A stretch of DNA of 64,000 nucleotides from an uncultured Pseudomonadales bacterium (GCA_947503335.1 CANNCY010000003.1:372001-436000), one strand, 5' to 3'. Positions 35,835 to 44,875 are shown, counted from the first letter of the stretch. Notes: generated by a model not told the origin, from the letters alone. Numbers and translations are program-made.

Positions 35835-36449
35835 TTATTCAGAAGAAAGTTTGTACTTACCTTCCATACAGTGTCTCGCGCGTAGATTATCAACTACATT
35901 TTGTTCAGGGTATGTCAACAGCAAGCTATACTTCAACACCACCCGCTTAAATCGCAAAATATATTGGCACTGATTCGCGGGTGGCAGCCAACGGTCAATA
36001 CCTTTCGAGCCTTTAGAGCGGTTTAAACCCTTTTCAACCACAATCAGATTGGTATAGTCGTTAGAAAACGCTTTGCGCTCGGCCTTAGACCAATCTGCAG
36101 CACCGCGACTCCATGCCCAGTGCAACGGCACCACATGGTCGATATCTACTTTACTCGCCTGATTGATATAGGCGTTGGTGAAATAGCTGCGCCATGCGCC
36201 GCGCTCAACCACACAGCCGTCTTTGCGCTTATAGGTGACGGTGTTGATACTTAGCTCGGTAAGCAGCTCGGCGCGGGTGTTTTGACAGTCGCGATCTTCG
36301 TCGCTCCAGCCATGCCCAAAGTGCTTGCGCTCATATTTTACAGACGTGTTTGATGACGAACTGGCGAGTAGAAACAGTTCTTGGCTGGCGGCACTGTAGC
36401 TTGCTACTAAGCAACCTAAAGCGAGTAGGGCGGTTAATGGGCGTTTCAT
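35835..36449 (-). CDS. Secreted HNH nuclease (DUF1524-type)
   Basis: 204 residues with a signal peptide. The nuclease core is VDIDHVVPLHWAWSRGA (metal-binding Asp-His), then NDYTNLIVVEKGLNRSKG (central Asn) and DRWLPP. This matches the GmrSD-C/DUF1524 HNH fold found in exported nucleases. It probably degrades extracellular or periplasmic DNA. Two Cys pairs could stabilise it outside the cytoplasm. It is a single gene. Confidence 0.85.
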   Translation of the reverse strand: MKRPLTALLALGCLVASYSAASQELFLLASSSSNTSVKYERKHFGHGWSDEDRDCQNTRAELLTELSINTVTYKRKDGCVVERGAWRSYFTNAYINQASKVDIDHVVPLHWAWSRGAADWSKAERKAFSNDYTNLIVVEKGLNRSKGSKGIDRWLPPANQCQYILRFKRVVLKYSLLLTYPEQNVVDNLRARHCMEGKYKLSSE

Positions 36450-36531
36450 ATACCTGTGGGCGCAAATTAATTGGGCGAACGCTGTCAGATAGAAACATTA
36501 TGATGGGGGGCGAGTACTACATCAATAGTGA

Positions 36532-36978
36532 CTACCCACCATGTAGATCAAACTCAAACTTCTGCGACCCGGCGCAAACATCACCCTCTTCAGAGCCCTT
36601 TAGCCAACGCTTTAAAAACTCAACGCGCTGCAATGTTTGCTGAGTTTTGAACATGCCAATACACATGCCAAACGCACTGCCTGCTCCTTGTGGGTCGTTT
36701 AGCTCGGGGTACTCAAGCAGTAAATCAGCATCTCGCAGTTTGATCCAAGCAAGCTGCGCTTTTTTCAGTTGTTTAAGCAATGCTGGGTCGTCTTTGTAAA
36801 GACGGCGGATCTCTTTGTAGACGCGATTCAGCTCTCGATCAGCTGCTTCAAAGCTAGTTGCCGAGCACTGGTTCATTTGCGCCTGTGTATAGGCATTGGC
36901 GAGGCACTGATCAGCCGCACTAGCGAACGAGGGCGAAAGGGCAATCAGTGCCGAGATAGCAAGCGAGTGGGCTTTCAT
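36532..36978 (-). CDS. Lysozyme inhibitor LprI-like (DUF1311) protein
   Basis: 148 residues with a signal peptide ending at SFASA. It has the DUF1311 pattern: QCLANAYTQAQMNQC, then helix EAADRELNRVYKEIRRLY and LKKAQLAWIKLRDADL. Two further Cys residues near the C-terminus pair with the first two. LprI proteins are periplasmic; some inhibit lysozyme. Confidence 0.87.
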   Translation of the reverse strand: MKAHSLAISALIALSPSFASAADQCLANAYTQAQMNQCSATSFEAADRELNRVYKEIRRLYKDDPALLKQLKKAQLAWIKLRDADLLLEYPELNDPQGAGSAFGMCIGMFKTQQTLQRVEFLKRWLKGSEEGDVCAGSQKFEFDLHGG

Positions 36979-37007
36979 GGTTCTACCTTAGATCTGTGGT
37001 TAATCTA

Positions 37008-37571
37008 TTAGGTATAGCTCAGATTAAAATGTTGCTCCATGATCGGTTGCAATCGATCAAACCCCTCAAACCGATGCCCACCATCATCAAAGGTAATCGT
37101 ATCTGACCCCAGATAATCGAGCATATAAGGCACACTTAGTAATTCGTCATCAAGCGCTACTACATGCTTACACTTTGGCATCTCTACACCCTTCTCAACG
37201 GCAAACTCTTTAAGCGCCTCACGCCCACTCTCAGTCACCTCAATCATACGATCTTGGCCGTACACCTCAGCCTCGCCCAGCGGCAACGTAGCCCAAGGCT
37301 CAAGACTAGGATTAATCGCCATCGCCTTTACCCCATACTCGTTAGACAAATACCTCGCCCAAAAACCACCCATTGATGTACCGATCACACCAATAATATC
37401 GTCAGTATTCGCCATCAGTTCTTTAATGGCATCTGGCATTAGCAGCCCATCATGCACCGGCAAATCGGGTGCGATAACCTCTACATCAGGCCACCAGCTT
37501 TTAAGTTCGTTTACCTTCGACGAGCCCTGGCCGCTACTTCTAAAACCATGAATATAAATAATGTTCTTCAT
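37008..37571 (-). CDS. YqiA/UPF0227-type esterase
   Basis: 187 residues. The start (IIYIHGFRSSGQGSSK) and the nucleophile elbow GTSMGGFWARYL match the YqiA/YcfP-type alpha/beta hydrolase, with late Asp in ALDDELL and His in DDGGHRF. It is a cytoplasmic short-chain esterase by analogy with E. coli YqiA. It lies 30 bases upstream of the LprI-like gene on the same strand. Confidence 0.88.
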   Translation of the reverse strand: MKNIIYIHGFRSSGQGSSKVNELKSWWPDVEVIAPDLPVHDGLLMPDAIKELMANTDDIIGVIGTSMGGFWARYLSNEYGVKAMAINPSLEPWATLPLGEAEVYGQDRMIEVTESGREALKEFAVEKGVEMPKCKHVVALDDELLSVPYMLDYLGSDTITFDDGGHRFEGFDRLQPIMEQHFNLSYT

Positions 37572-37674
37572 AGGTACTCCTTAGTTGATGTAATTACTGT
37601 AGCAAAGGGGGGCGACACATGCTGTCGCTAGGGGCGAGTAATTTATACGCATCAACTGACATAGAGGTATCAAC

Positions 37675-38196
37675 ATGAAAGTTTCGATATTAGTAAACAA
37701 CGAAGCATTTGATCTATATAGCAACGAGCTAGTGGGCTTGGTTAATCGCCTAGAAGATTTTGAAACTCGCCAAAAACTGTTAGCAGTGTTGGCCGATCAC
37801 CCTGATGCCGAGGTTCGCGAAGCTGTCGCAAATTTTGAGTGCATCAGCAACGAAACCTACACAAAACTAATCAATGACGAACATGCGCAGGTGGCGATAC
37901 GTGCTCTTGACGCCGGTGGATATAAGCGCACGCTTACCTTTGATATGGTTGGCGACGTGTTAAACAAGGGCGACATTGCACGATGCGAGGCTATTGCCGA
38001 AAACATCGACAACTTTGCCGAGCGCGACAAACTTACCTTGGCACACCGTTTATTAAACATGGGCAATCACGGTATTAAGTTAAAACTAATGCGCCGCCCC
38101 TGGGCTAGCAACAACTTTGCGTTGTCTCAGTTGGTGCAAGATGATGATCAGACAATCGCCCTCGAAGCCCGCGCACGCCTTGCCGACATCGACTAG
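37675..38196 (+). CDS. HEAT-like helical repeat protein
   Basis: 173 residues of paired helices: LLAVLADHPDAEVREAVANF is a HEAT-type repeat, and similar pairs follow. There is no signal peptide. No family is recognised beyond helical repeats. A ribosome site GAGGT precedes it. The WYL regulator follows 33 bases later. Confidence 0.65.
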   Translation: MKVSILVNNEAFDLYSNELVGLVNRLEDFETRQKLLAVLADHPDAEVREAVANFECISNETYTKLINDEHAQVAIRALDAGGYKRTLTFDMVGDVLNKGDIARCEAIAENIDNFAERDKLTLAHRLLNMGNHGIKLKLMRRPWASNNFALSQLVQDDDQTIALEARARLADID

Positions 38197-38229
38197 TCTT
38201 AAACAATACTAAGCAAGTAGATAGCAACC

Positions 38230-39246
38230 ATGGCAGACTCTGGCCTTCGCCAAACGCTGATTATGCTGCGCTTGCCCGTATACCCCAACAGTGTGTCTAC
38301 GGGCGAGTTGCGACAGCATCTTATCGACGCGGGTTACGAAGTAACCCTGCGCACGGTGCAGCGCGATATTCAAGCACTGATCACGATACTGCCGATCATA
38401 GATGGCCCCGAGGGAGGTTGGGCGTATTCGCAAAACTCGAAGGCGCACATACCCTTTATGTGCCCTCTAACGGCACTCGCCTTCGTAATGGCCGCGCAGC
38501 ACCTAGACAGCCTAATGCCGCCGCATTTACTTGATCGCGTTAGCGCCTATGTTAACAAAGCCAAAGACACGCTTGCTAACTCGCCCAAGTACAAAGCGTG
38601 GCCTAACAAGGTAAAGATCTACCCGCAAAGCACCGTGCTACAGCAGGCTCATGCTGACGATACCATCGCGCAAATTATCTATCAGGCGTTGTTCGAAGGG
38701 CGAGTATTTACCGCTAGTTACAATCAGTCTGACATTCGTATAGTGCATCCATTAGGTTTGGTGTATCGCGGCGATCAGATCTTTTTGATTGTGCACTTTG
38801 ATGATGTAAACGACATTCGTATTACGTCGGTACAGCGCTATGACGAGGCTATGCTTAGTGATAATTCAGTTAAGGTACCAACCGGGTTTTCGTTACAACA
38901 ATACATCGATGAAGGGCATTTAGGTTGGTTTGTAGACGGGCCCAAAACGATCAACTTTAAGGGCGAGTTTAAACACTGGTGGGGTTTAAAGTTAAGTGAG
39001 AGCCCATTGAGTGATGATCAGGTGATTAAAGACATCAATGAACAAAAAGTGATGGTTTCAGCCACTGTAGATGACACCTACGAACTTAGAAGATGGTTGC
39101 TATCGCTAGCAGGGCAGGTAAGGGTGATAGAGCCTTTAGCGCTTAAAGAATGGTTGGTAGAACAGTGGCAAGCGGCGTTAGATATAGAGTGCCAAGAGCG
39201 CCCGTTTATTGCTGAACAGCACGGCTACTATGATATTAGAGATTGA
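38230..39246 (+). CDS. WYL-domain transcriptional regulator
   Basis: 338 residues. A winged helix (about 1-60, YPNSVSTGELRQHLIDAGYEVTLRTVQRDI) precedes a WYL domain (about 160-250, with RIVHPLGLVYRGDQIFLIV and the ITSVQRYDEA segment), then a WCX-like C-terminal extension. WYL proteins sense ligands and often control DNA damage or defence genes. It is not next to a defence operon here. Confidence 0.88.
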   Translation: MADSGLRQTLIMLRLPVYPNSVSTGELRQHLIDAGYEVTLRTVQRDIQALITILPIIDGPEGGWAYSQNSKAHIPFMCPLTALAFVMAAQHLDSLMPPHLLDRVSAYVNKAKDTLANSPKYKAWPNKVKIYPQSTVLQQAHADDTIAQIIYQALFEGRVFTASYNQSDIRIVHPLGLVYRGDQIFLIVHFDDVNDIRITSVQRYDEAMLSDNSVKVPTGFSLQQYIDEGHLGWFVDGPKTINFKGEFKHWWGLKLSESPLSDDQVIKDINEQKVMVSATVDDTYELRRWLLSLAGQVRVIEPLALKEWLVEQWQAALDIECQERPFIAEQHGYYDIRD

Positions 39247-39355
39247 TTAAACTGTACGTTTTTTGTACAATAACTATGTCGCCGATTTAACCGGTAACTT
39301 GCGGGCGACTAACAAATACAGCTAAAGCGTTACCTTGATTTTCAAGGAGAACCGA

Positions 39356-39865
39356 ATGAAAACTCTTCATCAGATCGTTCAAGATCACCTAACAGCTACC
39401 ACCGAATACACCGCGATTAAAGAACTCGCAAAGCAATTTAAAAACGTAAAGCCCCATAAGGCACAGCGATATGCCGAAGAGGCTGTGCGCCAGCCCTACG
39501 TTAGCGACAATTTGATAGACAAACTTGCCCCTGTGCTAGGCATCGGTATTGACGAACTAAAGCAAGCTAACGCAGAGGGTAAGCGGCTGCAGGCCGCAAA
39601 AGCACACCACAATGCCTGCTTAAAAAACGGGCATTACCTATACGTGGTTCACGAAGCAAGGCGGGTAGGGTTTATGGGCGCAATGGCGGCGCGAAAGTTT
39701 TATAAAGCATCTATACCGAAGGGCTACGAAACCAGCCTAGAAAAGGTAACTGAATATACTAAGCAGCATTACAAAGAGTGCGGCGGGTGCTCGCCTATAC
39801 TGGGCAAGATCGTTGGGTATACATGGTCAAGCGGGCCTACCCAACAAACCTATATCAGCGTCTAA
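39356..39865 (+). CDS. Hypothetical protein with C-terminal CGGC motif
   Basis: 169 residues from ATG 39356 (AAGGAGA upstream). The N-terminal half is helical and Lys-rich. The C-terminal ECGGCSPILGKI has a CxxC that might bind metal. I do not recognise the family. The HD-domain gene follows 24 bases later with its own GGAG site; likely an operon. Confidence 0.65.
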   Translation: MKTLHQIVQDHLTATTEYTAIKELAKQFKNVKPHKAQRYAEEAVRQPYVSDNLIDKLAPVLGIGIDELKQANAEGKRLQAAKAHHNACLKNGHYLYVVHEARRVGFMGAMAARKFYKASIPKGYETSLEKVTEYTKQHYKECGGCSPILGKIVGYTWSSGPTQQTYISV

Positions 39866-39889
39866 GCTATTTAAATACGAGGAGACACC

Positions 39890-40330
39890 ATGACAGATAT
39901 TATCGAAAAATCTCTATCAATCGCGCTTGAGGCTCATAAAGGCCAGCGCGATAAGGCGGGTGAAAGCTATATCTTACACCCATTGCGTATCGCCCATAAC
40001 TTTAGTGACCCAGAGTACATTGCGACTGCATTGTTGCACGATGTGATAGAAGACTCTGACTATACCGAGCAAAAGTTATTGGGCGAGGGGATACCTAGCC
40101 AAGTGGTTGAGGCGGTTAAGGCTTTGACTAAACCCAAGGGCGTTGACTATATGCAATACCTGCAGGGTGTAAAGGCGAATGAGATCGCACGGCAGGTGAA
40201 GCTCAAAGATATTGAAGATAATCTTAATGTGCTTAGGTTAGAGAGTCTTGATGTTGAAGACTTAGAGCGGGTTGAGCGATATCACAAGGCACATAGATAT
40301 CTAAGTAAGCAGGGCGAACTTATCGGTTAA
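39890..40330 (+). CDS. Short HD-domain phosphohydrolase
   Basis: 146 residues. YILHPLRIA and TALLHDVIEDSDYT hold the H...HD metal site, and LKDIEDNLNVLRL supplies a late Asp, as in stand-alone RelA/SpoT-type HD hydrolases. It may act on (p)ppGpp or a related nucleotide, but is shorter than MESH1-type enzymes. It is co-directional with the CGGC protein gene. Confidence 0.85.
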   Translation: MTDIIEKSLSIALEAHKGQRDKAGESYILHPLRIAHNFSDPEYIATALLHDVIEDSDYTEQKLLGEGIPSQVVEAVKALTKPKGVDYMQYLQGVKANEIARQVKLKDIEDNLNVLRLESLDVEDLERVERYHKAHRYLSKQGELIG

Positions 40331-40406
40331 AGATAGTCAGGCCGGTGAGTAGTACAGTTTCTCGGTGGTCGATTAATTCATTGAGCATCGAAGCCTTAAA
40401 CGTCTC

Positions 40407-40871
40407 TTACAAATCAAGCAGTCTGACGTAATCTGCATCTTTGTTAGCAGATTTGTTAACTAGACTATCTTTCTTCAAAAGATAGTACTGAATTAAAATC
40501 GGTTCAATCGTAGCACCTATAAGTGAAGGAACTCGAAGATAGTGGAACTTAGTGATGTCATGGCCTTGCTCTGTCAAATGCCTCATCACCGCAGATCGAG
40601 CTAATATCGTATGCTCATATAAACGACTATCAATTTTATACGAAGAGCCAATGTAGACCATATTAAACGCTTCATCATAGATTACATAAAAGCCATCAAT
40701 CTTTGCCATGCCTTTCTGTGCTTTATATAACGATTTGATGCCATCGTAGCTATAACAGTCAGTTGGTTCAGCGTTGTCGATCATGTCGATATAGTCTTCA
40801 ACTACCGATTTAAGAGATGCCCTAATCTCGGCATCAAGCAATAAGGATCGATTGTGGATAGATAGCGTCAT
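40407..40871 (-). CDS. GIY-YIG nuclease-like protein
   Basis: 154 residues, with AGGAG before ATG 40871. After a 55-residue N-terminal helix comes a compact GIY-YIG module: GFYVIY (60-65), VYIGSS (72-77), SRLYEH with Arg83, Glu123 in TIEPILIQYY and Asn139 in LVNKS. All five family-defining positions are present, so it may be an active single-domain nuclease. It is isolated. Confidence 0.75.
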   Translation of the reverse strand: MTLSIHNRSLLLDAEIRASLKSVVEDYIDMIDNAEPTDCYSYDGIKSLYKAQKGMAKIDGFYVIYDEAFNMVYIGSSYKIDSRLYEHTILARSAVMRHLTEQGHDITKFHYLRVPSLIGATIEPILIQYYLLKKDSLVNKSANKDADYVRLLDL

Positions 40872-41199
40872 GCTGGCTCCTGTTACTGATGTTGCTCTGT
40901 ACGGTGGCTACCGTCATGATCGTAACATTTCATAACAATAGTCTTGGCTCATATTGGTAGGTCTTGCTGGGTTTGTTTAGGCTATAAGTAAGTATAGATC
41001 ATTAACTACAAGATTTGACGGTGGCGCCATTAAGCTAATTGATGGGGCCACATATAGACCGTCCGAGAAACGAACCTGAGTTGTTATGGGGGAGATTCTC
41101 ACGGTTTAGTACCGCTCTCAAATGATAAAAATTGGGTACCCAGAGTAGATACTAGGACTAAGCTATATCTCTGTTGGTTGAAATATTTATGGTGCTAAT
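40872..41199. other. Intergenic stretch with no recognised gene
   Basis: 328 bases between divergent genes. One frame around 40980-41080 reads like the tail of a lost coding sequence (IKLIDGATYRPSEKRT then stop), but it has no start. No RNA gene or clear promoter was recognised. Confidence 0.4.
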
Positions 41200-42009
41200 A
41201 TGACAACACTTACTGAGAGTATTGAAAACCGAATCAACACACATGCCACTGAAGGCGGGGACATGAGTGAGTTGATCGATAGTGGCCTTTTACGCCCCGC
41301 CATTGATCCTTTATGCGCAGAAGCTAATTGGTACACTAATGATGACAAAATGAAAGCGCTTAAGCTAATGCAGAATGCTTGCGGGGTTTCCATTTTTGGG
41401 TTGGTTCTAAGCTGTCTTGATTACTGCAATCGAGAGCTTCATAAAAGCATCAAAGTGATAGACGTAGTCATGGGATTGTCTAATTTACTTGATGAGAACC
41501 ATGCTCAAAACCACAGTGAGCGCAATGATGAAAAATCAAGACTTAGGCTCTCGTTTATGCAGGGATGTATCTACGTCGATGGCCTAAAGCTTGCTGATGC
41601 GATACTCGCAATAAGTCCGGGATGGGCCTCTTATCTACCGATGAAAGATTCTGGTGCAGATGTGCTTAAAGCGGGCGAGCTGACTGGTATTGCCAATGAT
41701 AAATTAGTTTACCAACTCCCTGAGCAGCATATGGCTGACAGTGATTTCTTAGAACATCTGCAGAGATTTTTGCGGTCGGCAATCGAAAACAATATAAGCT
41801 CGCTTGCTATTTCAGTCTGTAGAGATATTAAGCCCGAAGTTATCTCAACAAACTGGACTTGGAAAGACCTAGACCATCAGCGTTGTGTGTTAGCGGTCAA
41901 GAAAACGATAGAATACATCGACAAGTACTCAGATGGAAAGACAATACAAACAGTAGCGTTTATATCAGCCGATGATAGTTTTTTAAATATTGCTAATAGC
42001 TACAGCTAA
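41200..42009 (+). CDS. Hypothetical protein
   Basis: 269 residues, mainly helical, acidic, with no signal peptide or membrane segment. Cys residues are scattered, with no metal motif. No ribosome site stands out before the ATG. Its end is 2 bases from the convergent NrtR stop. I do not recognise the family. AT-rich, with no GGGCGAG except one copy near 41672. Confidence 0.55.
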   Translation: MTTLTESIENRINTHATEGGDMSELIDSGLLRPAIDPLCAEANWYTNDDKMKALKLMQNACGVSIFGLVLSCLDYCNRELHKSIKVIDVVMGLSNLLDENHAQNHSERNDEKSRLRLSFMQGCIYVDGLKLADAILAISPGWASYLPMKDSGADVLKAGELTGIANDKLVYQLPEQHMADSDFLEHLQRFLRSAIENNISSLAISVCRDIKPEVISTNWTWKDLDHQRCVLAVKKTIEYIDKYSDGKTIQTVAFISADDSFLNIANSYS

Positions 42010-42011
42010 CC

Positions 42012-42722
42012 TCAATCCATCGCCCTAACAAAACTATACTCCAGCGCAGTCTCGCAAAGCTTATAAATCATTGCGGGTCTGCCGCGCCCTGCAGTGTACT
42101 CGCCGGTTTCAATTAGTTGACCAGATGCTTCAACGCGGCGCCTAAAGGCTTTCTTTTCAACCTTATGGGCGAAGATATGTTCGTGCAGCGATTGTAGTGC
42201 AGACAAGGTAAATGTCTCGCCAAGCAATGCTGCACCAATCAGTGTATAGCTACAGCGGTCATGCAACCGCTTAAAGGCCTCGTTAACAATTGATAGATGA
42301 TCAAAGGCTAAATCAAGCGAGTCAACCTCACTAACGTTAGCCCAAATTGCGAGTTCATTAGCGTCTTCAATTAACGTGCTCTGTGGTCTCAAGAAAGCTA
42401 GATAAATGGTTGTAGCCGACCAGCCGCGAGGGTCACGATCGGGGCTGCCGTGGGTATTAAGCTGTTCGCAGTAGGTGGGCTCTACACCAGTTTTGTCGCG
42501 CACTTTGCGCAACGCTACGTCGTTTAGGCAGTGGTCATTCTTAACGTCAACAAAGCCACCAGGCAGCGCATGACGCCCTTTAAACGGGAACCCTTTGCGC
42601 TTTACCAATAACACCTGCAGCTGCGATTCAAAGTATCTAAACACAACGCTATCAACGCTAAATAGCGGTTGATCAAAGTCTTTTACGTTGTAACTCGCTA
42701 AAAATTCTTGCTCGGTTGTCAT
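42012..42722 (-). CDS. nrtR: NrtR-like Nudix-fold transcriptional repressor
   Basis: 236 residues with AAGGTG before the start. A Nudix-fold domain (about 20-140) has ALPGGFV; the catalytic REuxEE is RKVRDK (72-77), so hydrolysis is probably lost. The C-terminal winged helix (about 145-236) ends with TAGRGRPAMIYKL. NrtR repressors bind ADP-ribose and lose DNA binding, normally controlling NAD genes. Here it faces an operon with an ADP-ribosylglycohydrolase, and two matching palindromes lie between. Confidence 0.87.
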   Translation of the reverse strand: MTTEQEFLASYNVKDFDQPLFSVDSVVFRYFESQLQVLLVKRKGFPFKGRHALPGGFVDVKNDHCLNDVALRKVRDKTGVEPTYCEQLNTHGSPDRDPRGWSATTIYLAFLRPQSTLIEDANELAIWANVSEVDSLDLAFDHLSIVNEAFKRLHDRCSYTLIGAALLGETFTLSALQSLHEHIFAHKVEKKAFRRRVEASGQLIETGEYTAGRGRPAMIYKLCETALEYSFVRAMD

Positions 42723-42757
42723 GCTGGTTCACCTTTAATTTCGGGCATTATAACTAT

Positions 42758-42778
42758 TTAGTGGCATAACGACAATAA
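42758..42778. promoter_or_regulatory. NrtR-type operator 1
   Basis: An imperfect 21-base palindrome starting TTAGTGGCAT and ending CGACAATAA. It shares most positions with operator 2 (42814-42834) and lies immediately upstream of the -35 box. Its resemblance to NrtR boxes (TTAGTG...CACTAA) is from memory. Confidence 0.65.
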
Positions 42779-42783
42779 AGTTG

Positions 42784-42812
42784 TTGACACGTGTCTTTCA
42801 CATCTCTATCTT
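42784..42812 (+). promoter_or_regulatory. Sigma-70 promoter of the membrane protein/ADP-ribosylglycohydrolase operon
   Basis: TTGACA (42784-42789) and TATCTT (42807-42812) are separated by exactly 17 bases and are bracketed by the two palindromes, so a bound repressor would block polymerase. Confidence 0.75.
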
Positions 42813-42813
42813 A

Positions 42814-42834
42814 ATAGTGGCGTTACGACACTAA
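42814..42834. promoter_or_regulatory. NrtR-type operator 2
   Basis: A 21-base near-palindrome beginning ATAGTGGCGT and ending CGACACTAA, with two mismatched pairs. It overlaps the expected transcription start, the classical position for a repressor site. Confidence 0.7.
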
Positions 42835-42856
42835 ATAAAGATTTACAGGAGTAAAT

Positions 42857-43243
42857 ATGAGAAAACGACTTTCTACTTTTTTGGTTTTGTTCGCAGCGCC
42901 CGCTGTTGTGTTTGCTGACGTGAACATGCGGCGGGCGCAGTATTATGGTGACGACAGCGGCTCAGGCGGTGTCGAAGGTGTAATTCTACTAGCGATAATC
43001 TTTGGCGCCTGCAAGCTATGGGATAGCTATCTTTCTGACAGGCATAAAAAAATCGTAACGACCTATTGTATGTCGGTATTGCTGCTAAGCCCTGCATTAC
43101 CAATACCGTTTATCGTGGGTATTGCTGTTACTGCACTATTCGATCTGCCTATTGTCGTCGCATTCTTAATACCAGCGCTATATTTGTTTGGCGGTGGTGC
43201 CGCAATGGCACATCACGAGTTGACTAACCAGGATTCGAAATGA
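42857..43243 (+). CDS. Small secreted/membrane protein in the NrtR-controlled operon
   Basis: 128 residues with AGGAG before ATG 42857. A signal-like N-terminus (LSTFLVLFAAPAVVFA) is followed by a Gly/Ser-rich polar stretch and three hydrophobic segments. Its stop overlaps the next start by 4 bases (ATGA), indicating coupled translation with the ADP-ribosylglycohydrolase. The family is not recognised. Confidence 0.75.
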   Translation: MRKRLSTFLVLFAAPAVVFADVNMRRAQYYGDDSGSGGVEGVILLAIIFGACKLWDSYLSDRHKKIVTTYCMSVLLLSPALPIPFIVGIAVTALFDLPIVVAFLIPALYLFGGGAAMAHHELTNQDSK

Positions 43244-44166
43244 CCGACCTAACTATTACAGACCGCGCGAAAGGTTCTCTCCTTGGCCTAGCCATCGGCG
43301 ATGCACTAGGCACAACGCTAGAATTTAAGCCTAAAGACAGCTACACGCACATTACCGATATGGTAGGTGGCGGCCCTTTTAGGCTTAAGACGGGCGAGTT
43401 TACCGACGACACCTCGATGATGCTGTGCTTGGCCGAGTCGCTAATCGAAGCAGGTGGAATTGATCAAAACGACCAGATGGCTCGCTATCTTAAGTGGCGA
43501 TATCAGGGCTATAACTCATGCACCGCTACATGCTTTGATATTGGCAATACTGTATCTGCGGCGCTTAGTAGATTTGAGCGCACGGGTAATCCACAGGCAG
43601 GCGATACGTCAGAATACAGTGCAGGTAATGGCAGCTTAATGCGTTTAGCGCCAGTGCCTTTAAAATATCGTAATGCGACAAACGAAGAGCTGTTTCAAGC
43701 GGCTCACGATAGTAGCGTTACAACCCATGCCGAATCGCGATGTATACAAGCTTGCCAACTGTTTAGCTATTACATTGCACGTATCTATCAGTCATCAACG
43801 CAACTAACAAAGCAACAGGTTGTTGCGATCGACGAGCCGCTAAAAACCGCGTCACTAAACTGGCATCCTGAGATGCAGACGTTGGTGATGGGCGAGTACA
43901 TAAGCAAGCCGCGTGACGAGATATTTGGTACTGGGTATGTAGTTGCTTCAGCTGAGGCTGCCCTGTGGTGTTTCATGCATAGCGACAACTTTGAGCAAGG
44001 CGCGTTAATGGCCGCAAATCTAGGCGATGATGCTGACACTACTGCAGCGATATATGGCCAACTGGCGGGCGCTTTTTATGGTGAGCAGGGGATTCCTGCT
44101 CACTGGTTAGATAAGCTTGCTTGGCGAGAGCGTATTAGCAGGCTGGCTTTAAGCTTGGCTAAATAA
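43240..44166 (+). CDS. ADP-ribosylglycohydrolase (DraG/ARH family)
   Basis: 308 residues. GSLLGLAIGDALG, the metal-binding TDDT (55-58), and the C-terminal GDDADTTAAIYGQLAGA, holding the second metal ligands, are all present. The enzyme removes ADP-ribose from proteins, nucleic acids or small molecules in the cytosol with divalent metal. It shares an operon with a small membrane protein and is predicted to be controlled by the ADP-ribose-sensing repressor across the promoter, giving a possible feedback loop (inference). Confidence 0.92.
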   Translation: MTDLTITDRAKGSLLGLAIGDALGTTLEFKPKDSYTHITDMVGGGPFRLKTGEFTDDTSMMLCLAESLIEAGGIDQNDQMARYLKWRYQGYNSCTATCFDIGNTVSAALSRFERTGNPQAGDTSEYSAGNGSLMRLAPVPLKYRNATNEELFQAAHDSSVTTHAESRCIQACQLFSYYIARIYQSSTQLTKQQVVAIDEPLKTASLNWHPEMQTLVMGEYISKPRDEIFGTGYVVASAEAALWCFMHSDNFEQGALMAANLGDDADTTAAIYGQLAGAFYGEQGIPAHWLDKLAWRERISRLALSLAK

Positions 44167-44276
44167 AGTGATTTAATGCTTTTTGTGGGAGAATCGATAG
44201 TTGAGTGACACATATATGTACTAGCTATAAAAATATCGCTGCATATTGGGCGGTGAATCATTCTTTTGGGGTGTAA

Positions 44277-44405
44277 ATGGATCTTGACCAAATAAAGCAA
44301 AAGCAATGCGACCTTCGTGACGATATGAAAGAAGGTCAAGCTATTCGCAAGTATCGTGCATACACTTGGGTCACCAAGGGCCAAGAGCACAAGTCTCAGA
44401 CGTAA
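44277..44405 (+). pseudogene. Short coding remnant at the island edge
   Basis: A 42-codon frame from ATG 44277, highly charged (DLDQIKQKQCDLRDDMKEG), with no convincing ribosome site. It may be a small gene or a fragment left by recombination. Confidence 0.3.
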
Positions 44406-44408
44406 AAA

Positions 44409-44588
44409 ATGTATTTACCAATCTGTGGATATGGCTTGATGCCTGATGAAAATTTGTCGGCGGTTCAATTGATGATGCTTGAGCATCAGGGAAGTTTTTT
44501 TAATATGTATCCTATAAAGATACGTTGTTTTTGGGACAAGGCTTTAATAGCTCAAATTAGGACACACACAATTAATCAGTCGATTTGA
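44409..44588 (+). pseudogene. Short coding remnant at the island edge
   Basis: A 59-codon frame (MYLPICGYGLMPDENLS...), starting 3 bases after the preceding one ends. It reads like protein but matches no family I know. Possibly a fragment. Confidence 0.3.
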
Positions 44589-44596
44589 TTGTTTGA

Positions 44597-44728
44597 CTGA
44601 CTGATGGATATCGTACTAACGGTGCGACATCACATGATGGCGAGATGAAGGTTGGTATCTCGTTTGGTGTGGACGGTGAGCAGGGTGCTGATGGTGCTTG
44701 GTTGTTGGCCAAAGAACAATGGGTATAG
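44597..44728 (+). pseudogene. Start-less fragment of a lost gene
   Basis: An open stretch with no start codon near its 5' end, giving a protein-like DGEMKVGISFGVDGEQGADG segment and stop at 44728. The absence of a start, and its position directly before zorA, suggest decay of an older accessory gene. The rest of the 700-base gap (44167-44875) shows no recognised gene. Confidence 0.35.
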
Positions 44729-44875
44729 GTGTTTTCTGGCATAGATTGCCCAGAGATATCAATATATCTTGACGGTCGCTTTGATATTGGCGAATTGATT
44801 CTGTCATTTTCTATAAGTCCTGCATGACCGGTGCGGGACGCAACTAATTAAAACCAAGAGATAGTAGACGATATA

